The position numbers and the translations under genes are program-made. A DNA stretch of 64,000 bases from NCBI GenBank assembly GCA_035552195.1, contig DASZLU010000168.1, forward strand, positions 37,624 to 101,623. Reading direction: 5' to 3'. The notes beneath the pieces were generated by a model that saw only the letters and a list, made by a program, of their open reading frames with translations, was not told the origin of the DNA and ran no database searches. Of the stretch, positions 34,170-42,201 are shown in pieces. Numbering within the stretch: the first letter of the stretch is position 1; every line of letters begins with the position of its first letter. The stretch comes from CAIKMD01 sp035552195 (GTDB lineage: Bacteria; Pseudomonadota; Alphaproteobacteria; ATCC43930; CGMCC-115725).

Positions 34170-34301
34170 ACCTCTCCTTTCGGGCAACTGGTCTCCTTTC
34201 GGGAACGCACTGGGAGAACGCCGCTGCCGTCTAAACGGCTGCTGTGATAATTTGCGCAGAAAATTTCGTCAAATAAAATCAATTTACAATTTATGTACGT
34301 A
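34170..34301. promoter_or_regulatory. AT-rich promoter region of the binding-protein operon
   Basis: This stretch is strikingly AT-rich for the window (for example AAATAAAATCAATTTACAAT near 34270). It lies directly upstream of the importer operon on the minus strand and should carry its promoter. No specific operator is recognised. Confidence 0.4.
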
Positions 34302-35276
34302 TTATTGGCTCGCGGCGATGGTCTCGCCGAAAGCGGGAACGCGGAATGCATCCGCGGGAACACTGAGTTGCGCCCGCGCCGCCTCCAAGGCTGCTTCAGG
34401 CGCCCCGAATGCTTCGTCGGTCAGGCGGAACGTCGCGAAATGCATCGCGATCGATAGCCGCGCGCCGAGATCGAGATGCGCCCTCACCGCTTCTTCCGGA
34501 TTCATGTGCTGCGGCGCCATGAACCAGCGCGGCTCGTACCCCCCGATCGGCAGCAACGCGATATCCGGCACGCCACAGCGCCGCCCGATCTCCGCGAATT
34601 GCGCGGGATAGCCCGTATCGCCGGCGAAATAGGCGCGTGCGCCTTGTGCTTCGACCACATGCCCGCCCCAGAGCATGCGATTGGTATCCCAAGAGCGGCG
34701 GCGCGACCAATGTTGCGCCGGGACATAGGTGACCTTGAGGCCCGGCAGCGGCTCGGCGCTCGCCCACCAATCGAGCTCGATGACGTTGGCGATGCCGCGC
34801 GACGCAAGGTAGGCGCCATTGCCGACGCCGGTGACGATCACCGGATTGCTGTGCGCCTGCAACGCGCGCACGCTCGGCAGATCCATGTGATCGTAGTGAT
34901 TGTGACTGAGACAGATCGCGTCGATCTTCGGCAACGCCTCAAGCGCGTAAGCCGGCGCCCGTATCCGCTTCGGCCCTAATGAGGCGAACGGGCTGGCGCG
35001 CAGCGAAAAGATCGGATCGGTCAGAACGGCGAAACCGCCTAAGCGCAACAGAAACGTGGCATGGCCGACAAAGGTCGCGGCAACCTCGCCGAACCGCGGT
35101 GGCGCCGGCGGCAGCGGCCCCGCTTCATCGATGATCCATTCCGGCCACACCGGCTTCTCGCTCGTAAATCGCCAGCGCAGGAAATCGCCGAAGCTGCGCA
35201 GTTCGGAACCGCTGGGATCGAAAAAGCGCCGGCCATCGAAATGATCGCTGGGCGCGGCACGACGTGATGATCGCAT
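34302..35276 (-). CDS. NAPE-PLD/UlaG-like MBL-fold hydrolase
   Basis: A 324-residue metallo-beta-lactamase-fold enzyme. ATFVGHATFLLRL, then the zinc site LSHNHYDHMDLPSV, YVPAQHWSRR, ARAYFAGDTGYPAQF and SIAMHFATFRLTDEA are the blocks of the N-acylphosphatidylethanolamine phospholipase D-like branch. The proposed reaction is hydrolysis of a phosphodiester or lactone; the substrate is unknown. Start choice is uncertain between the ATG at 35276 and a GTG at 35291, neither with a clear ribosome site. No signal peptide is seen, so it is probably cytosolic. Confidence 0.87.
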   Translation of the reverse strand: MRSSRRAAPSDHFDGRRFFDPSGSELRSFGDFLRWRFTSEKPVWPEWIIDEAGPLPPAPPRFGEVAATFVGHATFLLRLGGFAVLTDPIFSLRASPFASLGPKRIRAPAYALEALPKIDAICLSHNHYDHMDLPSVRALQAHSNPVIVTGVGNGAYLASRGIANVIELDWWASAEPLPGLKVTYVPAQHWSRRRSWDTNRMLWGGHVVEAQGARAYFAGDTGYPAQFAEIGRRCGVPDIALLPIGGYEPRWFMAPQHMNPEEAVRAHLDLGARLSIAMHFATFRLTDEAFGAPEAALEAARAQLSVPADAFRVPAFGETIAASQ

Positions 35277-35369
35277 CGGAGGATTGTACACGCTAGGGCG
35301 CCAGGACGATCACGCGTCATACGCGCCCTCGCGCAGATTTGCACGCGCCGATGGCCTCGTTCTTGCTAT

Positions 35370-35381
35370 GACCATATGGTC
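35370..35381. promoter_or_regulatory. Perfect 12-bp palindrome upstream of amidase
   Basis: GACCATATGGTC is a perfect palindrome ending 17 bases before the amidase start codon. That position suits a repressor binding over the transcription or translation start. No regulator gene is adjacent, so the assignment is speculative. Confidence 0.3.
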
Positions 35382-35398
35382 CTTTTCCCGAGGTTCCG

Positions 35399-36895
35399 AT
35401 GCCCAGCGATGTGAAATCCGGCTTTGCGATCGAGGAAGCGAGCATTGCGACGATCCACGCCGCCTACCGGAACGGTCAAGCGACAGCGCGAAGCGTAACC
35501 CAGGCCCATCTCGACCGCATCGCCGCCTATGATCGCAAGGGCCCCGCCCTCGGCACGATCATCGTGACCAATCGAGAGGCGCTTTCCGATGCCGACGCGC
35601 TCGATACGCATTGGCAGAAGACCGCCACGTTCCGCGGGCCGTTGCACGGCATCCCGGTGCTGGTGAAAGACAATTACGACACCGCCGGTTTGCAGACGAC
35701 CGGCGGCTCCGGCGCCCTCGTCGGCTGGATACCCAAGAAAGACTCAACGGCCGTGCGCAAGCTGCGCGAAGCCGGCGCCATCGTCCTCGCGAAGACGACG
35801 ATGTCGGAATGGGCGCGCGGCGGACTCGACAACATCAATTCGGTCCTGCCCGGCTTCGCGCGCAATCCCTATAACACGGCGCATGCGACCGGCGGTTCGT
35901 CGGGCGGCACGGGCGGCGGCTTGGCCGCGAGCTTTGGCGTCGTCGGTCTCGGCTCCGACACCTGGGGCTCGATCCGCAATCCGTCGTCGAACAACGCACT
36001 CGCCGGCTTGCGGCCGAGCTGGGCGCTGGTCTCGCGTGCCGGCATGGTCGGGCTTTATGATGCACGGGATACAGCGGGACCGATGGCGCGCAGCGTCGCC
36101 GATCTCGCGACCTTGCTCGACGTCATCGCCGGCATCGATGCCGACGATCCCGCCACCGCGCAGGCGGCCGGCAAGATCCCGCCGAGCTACCAGGCATTCC
36201 TCAAAGCGGAGGGCGCGCGCGGCAAGCGGCTCGGCGTTTTGCGTCAGGCCTTCCCTCCCGATGGTTCGGACCCCCAGGTTCTTATGCTGATGGAACGCGC
36301 CATCGCCGATCTGCGCCGAGCCGGCGCCGAGATTGTCGATCCGCTGATCGTGCCCGACTTCAATCAATTCCCCGCGCGCGCGCATCCGCAAAGCGAAGTG
36401 CGCGCCGCCATCGAGCGCTATCTCGCCACCACCGGCCCGGCTTTCCCGAAAACCATCGCCGCCGTCGTCGCGAGCGAGAAATTCCACCCGCTGCACGAGG
36501 TCGGCCTCAAAGCCGCCGCGGTCGCGCCCGACCCGGCCGGCGATCCGATCGTGCGCGATCTCGAAGCCTTCGAGATCCGCATGCGCGAGGCCTATCTCGC
36601 GGCGATGGAACGCGCGCGCGTCGATGCGCTGATCTTGCCCGTCGCCTCCTTCCCGCCGAAGATCAACGGCGACCGCAATTTGACGCCGACCGGCGCCACA
36701 ACCTGGATCGCCTCGGGCTTGCATTGGCCCGCCGCGGTCGTGCCGATGGGCTACACCTACGAAAATCTGCCCTCCGGCTTGCAGATCGTCGGCCGGCCGT
36801 GGAGCGAGCCGGTGCTGATCGAGATCGCTTACGCCTACGAACAAGCGACGCATCACCGCAAGCCGCCGTCGATCACGCCGCCGCTCGCGCGCTAA
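35399..36895 (+). CDS. Amidase-signature family hydrolase
   Basis: A 498-residue amidase. The catalytic Ser-cisSer-Lys triad is K90 in LVKDNYD, S167 in the GGSSGGTGGG loop and S191 in DTWGSIRNPSS; the spacings of 77 and 24 match the family. The segment normally reading GxDTGGSIR has Trp in place of the first Gly, a substitution that lines the active site. Members hydrolyse diverse amides (glutamyl-tRNA, allophanate, aryl amides). Context gives no substrate. The Lys-rich NPYNTAHATGG element and full length suggest an active enzyme. It is encoded alone. Confidence 0.9.
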   Translation: MPSDVKSGFAIEEASIATIHAAYRNGQATARSVTQAHLDRIAAYDRKGPALGTIIVTNREALSDADALDTHWQKTATFRGPLHGIPVLVKDNYDTAGLQTTGGSGALVGWIPKKDSTAVRKLREAGAIVLAKTTMSEWARGGLDNINSVLPGFARNPYNTAHATGGSSGGTGGGLAASFGVVGLGSDTWGSIRNPSSNNALAGLRPSWALVSRAGMVGLYDARDTAGPMARSVADLATLLDVIAGIDADDPATAQAAGKIPPSYQAFLKAEGARGKRLGVLRQAFPPDGSDPQVLMLMERAIADLRRAGAEIVDPLIVPDFNQFPARAHPQSEVRAAIERYLATTGPAFPKTIAAVVASEKFHPLHEVGLKAAAVAPDPAGDPIVRDLEAFEIRMREAYLAAMERARVDALILPVASFPPKINGDRNLTPTGATTWIASGLHWPAAVVPMGYTYENLPSGLQIVGRPWSEPVLIEIAYAYEQATHHRKPPSITPPLAR

Positions 36896-36906
36896 CCGAC
36901 CCTGTC

Positions 36907-37134
36907 GTGCGACCGACGGAACGATCGCGGCGCGCGGCAACTCCTCCTCATGACGCAAAGGGCTGTTTCAAAGGCGCAGCTGCCGGCGGCGTGGCGGGTC
37001 ACATGGTCGGCAAAGGTCATGCCGTGGCCGGCGCCGCAGCCGGTTGCGCGATCGGACATCACGAGGCGAACAAAAACGCGAAGAAGGCGGCGCAGCTGAA
37101 TAGCGGCGATCAAGCTCAGAAAAATTCGCGCTAA
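36907..37134 (+). pseudogene. Glycine-zipper small protein, start disrupted or non-canonical
   Basis: The frame encodes KGCFKGAAAGGVAGHMVGKG followed by HAVAGAAAGCAIGHHEANK and a Lys/Gln tail. This is a clear two-helix glycine-zipper protein of the 17-kDa-antigen/YMGG-like kind, about 60 residues long. No ATG lies in frame at the right place. The only in-frame start is a GTG at 36907 without a ribosome site, while an ATG at 36950 is exactly one base out of frame. Either an indel has broken the gene or the GTG is used. It overlaps the convergent membrane-protein gene by four bases. Confidence 0.55.
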
Positions 37135-37895
37135 GCCGAGCCGCGATCGGCGGCTCGCCCAGCATGATCGCGCCATAGGATCGCGACGACCGCGAGCGTC
37201 GTCAGCGTGATGGCGGTGCTGAGCGGCAGTCCGAGGTCGAGGCCGCGGCGGCTCGGCAGGAAATCGCCCATCGTCGTGCCGGCGGTGCGGGCCGCGACGA
37301 TCGCCGCCCAGTACCAGAAGAGCGACATCCTGCCGAGGCGCACTGCGCCGACGAGCACGATCAGGAACACGGCGAGAAGCGCGAGCGATCCGTAGCCCAC
37401 GCCGAGTCCGAGCTCGTCGGCGGTAAAATCGCCGCCGGCGGTGCCCAGCGTTCCCGCGGTGAGCATCGCCAGCCAATAGGCGCTGTCGGTCGCCGGCAGC
37501 TTGCGCCCGTCGCTCGATGCCGACGCGTCCCCATCGCGCCCGCTCCTATTGCGCCAGGCAACGAAGAGCAAGATCGCGACGATCAATGCGGCGAGCGCCG
37601 CCAGTGTCAGCGGATAGCCGAGATGCAGATCGTGCGTCATCAAGTCGGCGAGATTCGTCGCGCCGGTACGCAGCACGATGATCGCGAGCCAATAATAAGC
37701 CTCGGTCGCGCGACGGGCGCATGTCTCGGCCCAGACGATAGCGAAGAATGCCAGCGCCAACGGCAAGAGACCGCCCGTATGCCCCAAATGGAGATACCGC
37801 GCGGCAAAATCACCGGTATTCGCGCCGGCCATGCTCGCCACCGCGATCGCGCACCAATAGCGCTCGTTGATGGTCGGCAGGTTTTGCGCCCTCAT
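37131..37895 (-). CDS. COG4705-type membrane protein with four internal repeats
   Basis: A 254-residue integral membrane protein with about eight hydrophobic segments. It is built from four copies of a unit whose signature resembles T-x-G-T-x-x-G-D, followed later by an L-x-L/G-x-G turn. Examples are AGANTGDFAARYLHLG, GATNLADLMTHDLHLG, LGTAGGDFTADELGLG and AGTTMGDFLPSRRGLDLG. The repeated buried Asp suggests transport or a cation site, which is inference. It follows the RpiR-type regulator gene by 3 bases and is cotranscribed with it. A paralogue lies on the other side of that regulator. No function is established. Confidence 0.82.
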   Translation of the reverse strand: MRAQNLPTINERYWCAIAVASMAGANTGDFAARYLHLGHTGGLLPLALAFFAIVWAETCARRATEAYYWLAIIVLRTGATNLADLMTHDLHLGYPLTLAALAALIVAILLFVAWRNRSGRDGDASASSDGRKLPATDSAYWLAMLTAGTLGTAGGDFTADELGLGVGYGSLALLAVFLIVLVGAVRLGRMSLFWYWAAIVAARTAGTTMGDFLPSRRGLDLGLPLSTAITLTTLAVVAILWRDHAGRAADRGSA

Positions 37896-37898
37896 CGC

Positions 37899-38768
37899 TC
37901 AGCCCTTCGCCGGCAATTGCATCGCCTTGCCGGCCAGCCGCGTACGTGCCTGATTGAGCTGCTGGAGGCTGCCGAGGGTTTCGCGCGGCCGCTGCGTCGC
38001 GATGCCGACGAGCAACGCCTCGATAAAGCCGAGCGTCGCCGTGTGCATGCTGAGCATGTCGGAACGCCCCCGCGGCACCGACAGCACCATCTCGACGCGC
38101 TTTTTGAGGGCGTCCGCGAGGGTATCCGTCACCAGGAACGCGCGCAGCCGCAGCGCCGCAATGCTGTCGAGCAAAGCCGCGAACTCGGCATAGACGCGGC
38201 CGTAGGCGAAGATCACGACGACATCGCCGTCGCGCAGCTTGCGCAGATCGTCGGCAAACAGAAGCCCGGTATGGGTCAGGGTGAGCGCTTCGATGCCGAA
38301 CCGGCCGAGCTGGATCGCGAGATAATCGACCATCGCGCTCGACGGGCCGATGCCGAACGCGACCACGCGCCGCGCGGCGGCCAGCGCATCCACGACTTTC
38401 TCGAACTGGCCGGGCATAATATTGGCCGACAAGGATTGGAGGCACTGAAGATGCGTGTCGATTGCCGCTTGAAACGCCGCCGCCGGGCTATCCCCGACGG
38501 CGTTGAGCGTCCGGCTGAGCCGATCGGCGGGCGATGGGCTTTGGCGCATTTCCTCGGCGAGCGACCGGCGCAAGGCGTCGAGCCCGGAATAGCCGAGCCC
38601 CCTCGCCGTCCGCACCACCGTGGCATCGCTGGTCTTCGCTTTCGCCGCCATGGCGGCGGCCGACGCGATCAGCACTTCCTCGCGATGACGGCGAAAGAAC
38701 TGCGCCACCCGCCGCTCGGCCGGAGTCATCGTCGCAAAATTCCGTGCAATGCGCTCATCGAAATTCAT
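37899..38768 (-). CDS. MurR/RpiR family transcriptional regulator
   Basis: A 289-residue regulator. The N-terminal RpiR helix-turn-helix is FATMTPAERRVAQFFRRHRE with the recognition part TSDATVVRTARGLGYSG. A SIS sugar-phosphate-binding domain follows from about residue 115, containing RRVVAFGIGPSSAMVDYLA and VVVIFAYGRVYAEF. RpiR proteins sense phosphosugars, but here no sugar-metabolism gene is adjacent; instead two COG4705-type membrane genes flank it. It is divergent from one of them, with palindromes in between, so control of both is likely. Confidence 0.9.
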   Translation of the reverse strand: MNFDERIARNFATMTPAERRVAQFFRRHREEVLIASAAAMAAKAKTSDATVVRTARGLGYSGLDALRRSLAEEMRQSPSPADRLSRTLNAVGDSPAAAFQAAIDTHLQCLQSLSANIMPGQFEKVVDALAAARRVVAFGIGPSSAMVDYLAIQLGRFGIEALTLTHTGLLFADDLRKLRDGDVVVIFAYGRVYAEFAALLDSIAALRLRAFLVTDTLADALKKRVEMVLSVPRGRSDMLSMHTATLGFIEALLVGIATQRPRETLGSLQQLNQARTRLAGKAMQLPAKG

Positions 38769-38792
38769 GCCGGTAACGACCCACCCGCCGCC

Positions 38793-38851
38793 ATGTTGTA
38801 AACGCTACGGAACATTTGTTATTGTGTAGTATATACAACAAAAGCGCTTTT
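38793..38851. promoter_or_regulatory. Cluster of inverted repeats between divergent rpiR and membrane-protein genes
   Basis: Three nested signals sit in 60 AT-rich bases: ATGTT and AACAT spaced by 13 (38793-38815), TTGTT and AACAA spaced by 16 (38816-38841), and the perfect palindrome AAAAGCGCTTTT (38840-38851). They are candidate RpiR binding sites. Which one is real cannot be told by eye. Confidence 0.45.
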
Positions 38852-38883
38852 CGAAAGGCCGACCCCCCTTGAATAACGACGCG

Positions 38884-39654
38884 ATGAGCAAAGTGCCGGC
38901 GGTGACGCTGGGGTTCTGGATCATCAAGATCCTCGCGACGACCCTGGGCGAGACCGGCGGCGACACGGTGACGATGACTTGGCTGGGAGAGACGACCTCC
39001 CATCCCAATCCCTACGGCTATCTCATCGGCACGGCGATCCTTCTCAGCCTATTCGTCATCTTGGCGATCGGCCAAATCGCGACGAAGAAATTCCATCCTT
39101 ATCTTTATTGGGCGACGATCGTCGCCTCGACGACGGCCGGCACGACCATGGCCGATTTCGCCGATCGCTCGCTCGGCATCGGCTACCCGGGCGGCTCGCT
39201 GCTGCTGCTCGCTTGCGTCATCGCCAGCCTCGCCGCGTGGTATTGGTCCGAAGGCACCGTGTCGGTGAACACCGTGACGACACGCAAGGCCGAAGCCTTC
39301 TACTGGATCACCATCACCTTCTCGCAAACCCTGGGCACCGCGCTCGGCGATTGGATCGCCGATGCCGGGCCTGGCTATGGCGGCGGCGCGCTCGTCTTCG
39401 GCGCCGGTCTGCTGTTGCTCGCAATGCTGTACTGGTGGACGGACATCTCGCGCGTCGCGTTGTTCTGGACCGCCTTCATCCTCACGCGGCCGCTCGGCGC
39501 AACGGTCGGCGATTTCCTCGACAAGCCCCTCGCCAGTGGCGGCCTCAATCTCAGCCGGCCGCTCGCTTCGGCAGTAATCGCCGCGCTTCTGATCGCATTG
39601 GTCCTGATCCTACCGCAGCGCGCCGGTCAGCATCCCGGCGCGGCCCGCGCCTGA
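38884..39654 (+). CDS. COG4705-type membrane protein, paralogue of the 37.1-kb gene
   Basis: A 256-residue membrane protein with about eight segments and four repeat units: TLGETGGDTVTMT, TAGTTMADFADRSLGIGYPG, TLGTALGDWIADAGPGYGGG and PLGATVGDFLDKPLASGG. It shares the repeat motif with the gene at 37.1 kb. The Asp is kept in all four units, unlike a typical single-site transporter. Start is uncertain: the ATG at 38884 or a TTG at 38869, neither with a strong ribosome site. It is divergent from the RpiR regulator. Function is unknown. Confidence 0.82.
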   Translation: MSKVPAVTLGFWIIKILATTLGETGGDTVTMTWLGETTSHPNPYGYLIGTAILLSLFVILAIGQIATKKFHPYLYWATIVASTTAGTTMADFADRSLGIGYPGGSLLLLACVIASLAAWYWSEGTVSVNTVTTRKAEAFYWITITFSQTLGTALGDWIADAGPGYGGGALVFGAGLLLLAMLYWWTDISRVALFWTAFILTRPLGATVGDFLDKPLASGGLNLSRPLASAVIAALLIALVLILPQRAGQHPGAARA

Positions 39655-39752
39655 GTTAGCGGCGGCAACGCCCGACCAACGAGATGCGTCGCGGCGCCGT
39701 CATCGACCGGCGCCGGTATCTTCGACCAGTCGACAGCAAGAAGCTCGACCAT
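39627..39752 (-). pseudogene. 5' remnant of a peroxiredoxin gene
   Basis: A 41-codon frame starts VDWSKIPAPVDDGAATHLVG and continues RALPPL. This is the N-terminal leader seen in AhpC/TSA-type peroxiredoxins (DDGAAxHLxGxxLPxL, just before the thioredoxin fold). The homology stops at about residue 32, and the frame then runs into the end of the convergent membrane-protein gene and terminates. No thioredoxin-fold sequence or peroxidatic cysteine follows. The remnant lies 8 bases beyond the stop codon of the DAHP synthase gene on the opposite side. Confidence 0.5.
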
Positions 39753-39759
39753 AGGACGC

Positions 39760-41148
39760 CTACTGCGCTGCGGCGACGGCCTGCTTCTTCGGCGCGGCGA
39801 GGCGCTTCTTCTTCAGCTCTTCGGCGATGAGGAAGGCGAGCTCCAGCGCCTGGCTGGAATTGAGCCGCGGATCGCAATGCGTGTGATAGCGATCGCCGAG
39901 CGCCGTCTCGGTGACCGCGCGCGAACCGCCGATGCATTCGGTGACGTCCTGCCCGGTCATCTCGAAATGGACGCCGCCGGCATAGGTTCCTTCGGCCTCG
40001 TGCACTTCGAAGAAGCCTTTCACCTCGCGCAGGATGGAATCGACCATGCGCGTCTTGTAGCCGCTCGCCGAGGTAATGGTGTTGCCGTGCATCGGATCCG
40101 AGCACCACAACACCTTGCGGCCTTCGCGCGCGACGGCGCGGATCAGCGGCGCGAGCTTGCTCTCGACCTTGTCGGCGCCCATGCGGGTGATCAACACCAG
40201 CCGCCCGGCCTCGTCGTCGGGATTGAGCAATTCGATCAGCCGCAACAGATCGTCGACCGGCATGGTCGGGCCGCATTTGAGGCCGATCGGATTTTTAACG
40301 CCGCGCAGGAATTCGACATGCGCGCCGTCGGGCTGACGCGTGCGATCGCCGATCCACAGCATATGCGCCGAGACATCGTACCAATCGCCGGTAGTTGAAT
40401 CGACGCGGGTCAACGCCTGCTCGTATTCGAGCAGCAACGCTTCGTGCGACGTGAACAATTCCGTCTCGCGCAGCTGCGGCGTCGTCTCCGAGGTCAGGCC
40501 GCAAGCAGCCATGAACTCGAGCGTCTCGGTCAAACGATCGGCCAATTCCTCGTAACGCTCGCGCGCCGGGCTGTCGGCGACGAAGCCCTTGGTCCAGTTA
40601 TGGACGCGGTGCAGATCGGCATAGCCGCCCTGAGCGAAGGCGCGCAGCAGATTGAGCGTCATCGCGGCCTGGCTGAAGGCCTGGATCATGCGCTGCGGAT
40701 CGGGATGGCGCGCCTCGGGCGTGAATTCCATGCCGTTGATGATGTCGCCGCGATAGGACGGCAGCGTGACGCCGTTCTGAGTCTCGCTATCGGCGCTGCG
40801 CGGCTTGGCGAATTGCCCGGCCATGCGCGCCACCTTCACCACCGGACAGGCCGCGCCAAACGTCAGCACCACCGCCATCTGCAAGAACACCTGGAAAGTG
40901 TCGCGGATGTTGTTGGGATGGAATTCGGCAAAGCTCTCGGCGCAGTCGCCACCCTGCAGCAGGAAGGCCTTCCCTTCGACCACCTTGGCCAAGCTGGATT
41001 TGAGGCTGCGCGCCTCGCCGGCAAAAACCAGCGGCGGGAAGTTGCGCAGCGTCCCGGTCACCGCGCCAAGCGCGGCGGCGTCGGGATATTCCGGCACTTG
41101 GCGGATGGGCATGCTCCGCCAACTCTCGGGCGACCATTTCTTCTGCAT
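39760..41148 (-). CDS. aroG: 3-deoxy-7-phosphoheptulonate (DAHP) synthase, class II
   Basis: A 462-residue class II DAHP synthase, catalysing the first shikimate-pathway step from phosphoenolpyruvate and erythrose-4-phosphate. Landmarks are WSPESWRSMPIRQVPEYPD at the start, FLLQGGDCAESF (metal cysteine), LPSYRGDIING, IGDRTRQPDGAHVEFLRGV, IGLKCGPTM, LWCSDPMHGNT and ECIGGSRAVTE. These give the Mn/Co ligands Cys, His, Glu and Asp. Length matches bacterial class II enzymes. The gene is single, with a remnant peroxiredoxin beyond its stop. Confidence 0.96.
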   Translation of the reverse strand: MQKKWSPESWRSMPIRQVPEYPDAAALGAVTGTLRNFPPLVFAGEARSLKSSLAKVVEGKAFLLQGGDCAESFAEFHPNNIRDTFQVFLQMAVVLTFGAACPVVKVARMAGQFAKPRSADSETQNGVTLPSYRGDIINGMEFTPEARHPDPQRMIQAFSQAAMTLNLLRAFAQGGYADLHRVHNWTKGFVADSPARERYEELADRLTETLEFMAACGLTSETTPQLRETELFTSHEALLLEYEQALTRVDSTTGDWYDVSAHMLWIGDRTRQPDGAHVEFLRGVKNPIGLKCGPTMPVDDLLRLIELLNPDDEAGRLVLITRMGADKVESKLAPLIRAVAREGRKVLWCSDPMHGNTITSASGYKTRMVDSILREVKGFFEVHEAEGTYAGGVHFEMTGQDVTECIGGSRAVTETALGDRYHTHCDPRLNSSQALELAFLIAEELKKKRLAAPKKQAVAAAQ

Positions 41149-41397
41149 CTTCGTGACCTTGCCGGGTCTCGGGCGAGGCCTGGCTCAAACGGCCTCGCCC
41201 CCTCTCCGGATACCGCAGAAATAGCGAGTTTTGGGCCGAATTGAAAGGCCCTACGGCCAAGCCCCCGGCTACGCAAAAGCCCGTACGGCCAGGCCCTTAC
41301 GCAATCGACCTAATATTTTTTCCCGCGTACGGGGAGCATCGTCATGGTGCCAGGTGATGGCAAGCACATGCGAGCCCAACCCAACGAGGAGCGCTTC
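41149..41397. other. Intergenic region between DAHP synthase and the small-gene cluster
   Basis: About 250 bases, divergent. It includes an imperfect tandem duplication of roughly 30 bases (41244-41274 and 41275-41302, sharing TACGGCCAnGCCC...TACGC). A T-rich element (TAATATTTTTT) near 41311-41321 could belong to the promoter of the plus-strand cluster. No RNA gene is recognised. Confidence 0.45.
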
Positions 41398-41589
41398 ATG
41401 ACCCTAACCACCCGCATCAAACGCCTCTTCCCGACCCGTGAAGACGCCTTCGCCTATCTCACCCTGCGCGGCTTCCTCTTCATGCCGGCCGGCTGGGAAA
41501 ACGGCCGCTGGGCCGCCGACCTCGATTTCGACGGCAACCAATTCGTCGTTACCGCCTGGCTCCGCGCCCCGAAGCAAATCGCCGCCTGA
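41398..41589 (+). CDS. Tiny hypothetical protein A of a five-gene cluster
   Basis: A 63-residue protein beginning TLTTRIKRLFPTREDAFAYL and continuing with TLRGFLFMPAGWENGRWA and a short beta pattern. The pattern (helix, then a Gly/Trp-rich sheet ending VVTAWLRAPKQ) looks like a compact alpha/beta domain. GAGGAG lies 6 bases before the ATG at 41398, which decides the start over an ATG at 41344. First of five short same-strand genes. No family recognised. Confidence 0.65.
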   Translation: MTLTTRIKRLFPTREDAFAYLTLRGFLFMPAGWENGRWAADLDFDGNQFVVTAWLRAPKQIAA

Positions 41590-41603
41590 GGAACACGCCA
41601 ATC

Positions 41604-41870
41604 ATGTCGACCAAGTCCTTCGCCGCCTTCGATCCCAGCCGCATCGATCAGATCGTCGAAAGCCTTTCCGCGATGCTGCAGCGCCGCTCGATCGCGCGCG
41701 AACTCGAGACCTTGAAGCAATTTGCGATCATACCCGAGCAGGTGGACGAGATCCTTTTCGCCGCGATCAATGCAAGCATCGATCTCGACGACGAGAACCT
41801 GGCGACCGATGTCCCGCCACTCTGCATCGACACGGAGCCAATGCGTCCGACAGCAGCCAAGGCCGCGTAA
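41604..41870 (+). CDS. Tiny hypothetical protein B (paralogue of C)
   Basis: An 88-residue protein, mostly helical: PSRIDQIVESLSAMLQRRSI then LETLKQFAIIPEQVDEILFA and AINASIDLDDENLATD. The segment around PEQVDEILFAAINASIDL matches the next gene's PDRIDDAILAAINASLCL. The two are thus diverged duplicates. GAGGAA lies about 11 bases before the ATG. It starts 14 bases after gene A ends. Function unknown. Confidence 0.7.
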   Translation: MSTKSFAAFDPSRIDQIVESLSAMLQRRSIARELETLKQFAIIPEQVDEILFAAINASIDLDDENLATDVPPLCIDTEPMRPTAAKAA

Positions 41871-41899
41871 CACCGTAGCAGCACATAGGGGGAAACATC

Positions 41900-42181
41900 A
41901 TGCAGCCGCCATCCACGACCCGGATCATCAACGCCCTCGAGATGCTCATGAACGTCGACAATTCCTCGACCATCAGTTCTTCCGTGTGTCGCAGCCTCCG
42001 CACCATCACGCGCTATTCGCTCTCGCCCGATCGTATCGACGACGCCATCCTCGCCGCCATTAACGCCAGCCTCTGCCTCGTCTCGAACGGCGACGATCAC
42101 GTCGCCGAAGGCTTCAACGACGACATCGCCCGCAACGGACGGAATTTTGGTCGTCCCACCGCCGTTATTGCCCAAGCCTGA
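41900..42181 (+). CDS. Tiny hypothetical protein C (paralogue of B)
   Basis: A 93-residue protein with GGGGGA before its ATG. It has NALEMLMNVDNSSTISSSV, then SLRTITRYSLSPDRIDDAIL and AAINASLCLVSNGDD. The SPDRIDDAILAAINASL motif is shared with protein B, and both place it after a helix predicted from similar LKQF/LRTIT sequences. The last third is polar. No family or enzyme motif is recognised. The 29-base spacing to B suggests one transcript. Confidence 0.7.
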   Translation: MQPPSTTRIINALEMLMNVDNSSTISSSVCRSLRTITRYSLSPDRIDDAILAAINASLCLVSNGDDHVAEGFNDDIARNGRNFGRPTAVIAQA

Positions 42182-42201
42182 TAACGCCGCGGAGTACCCC
42201 G

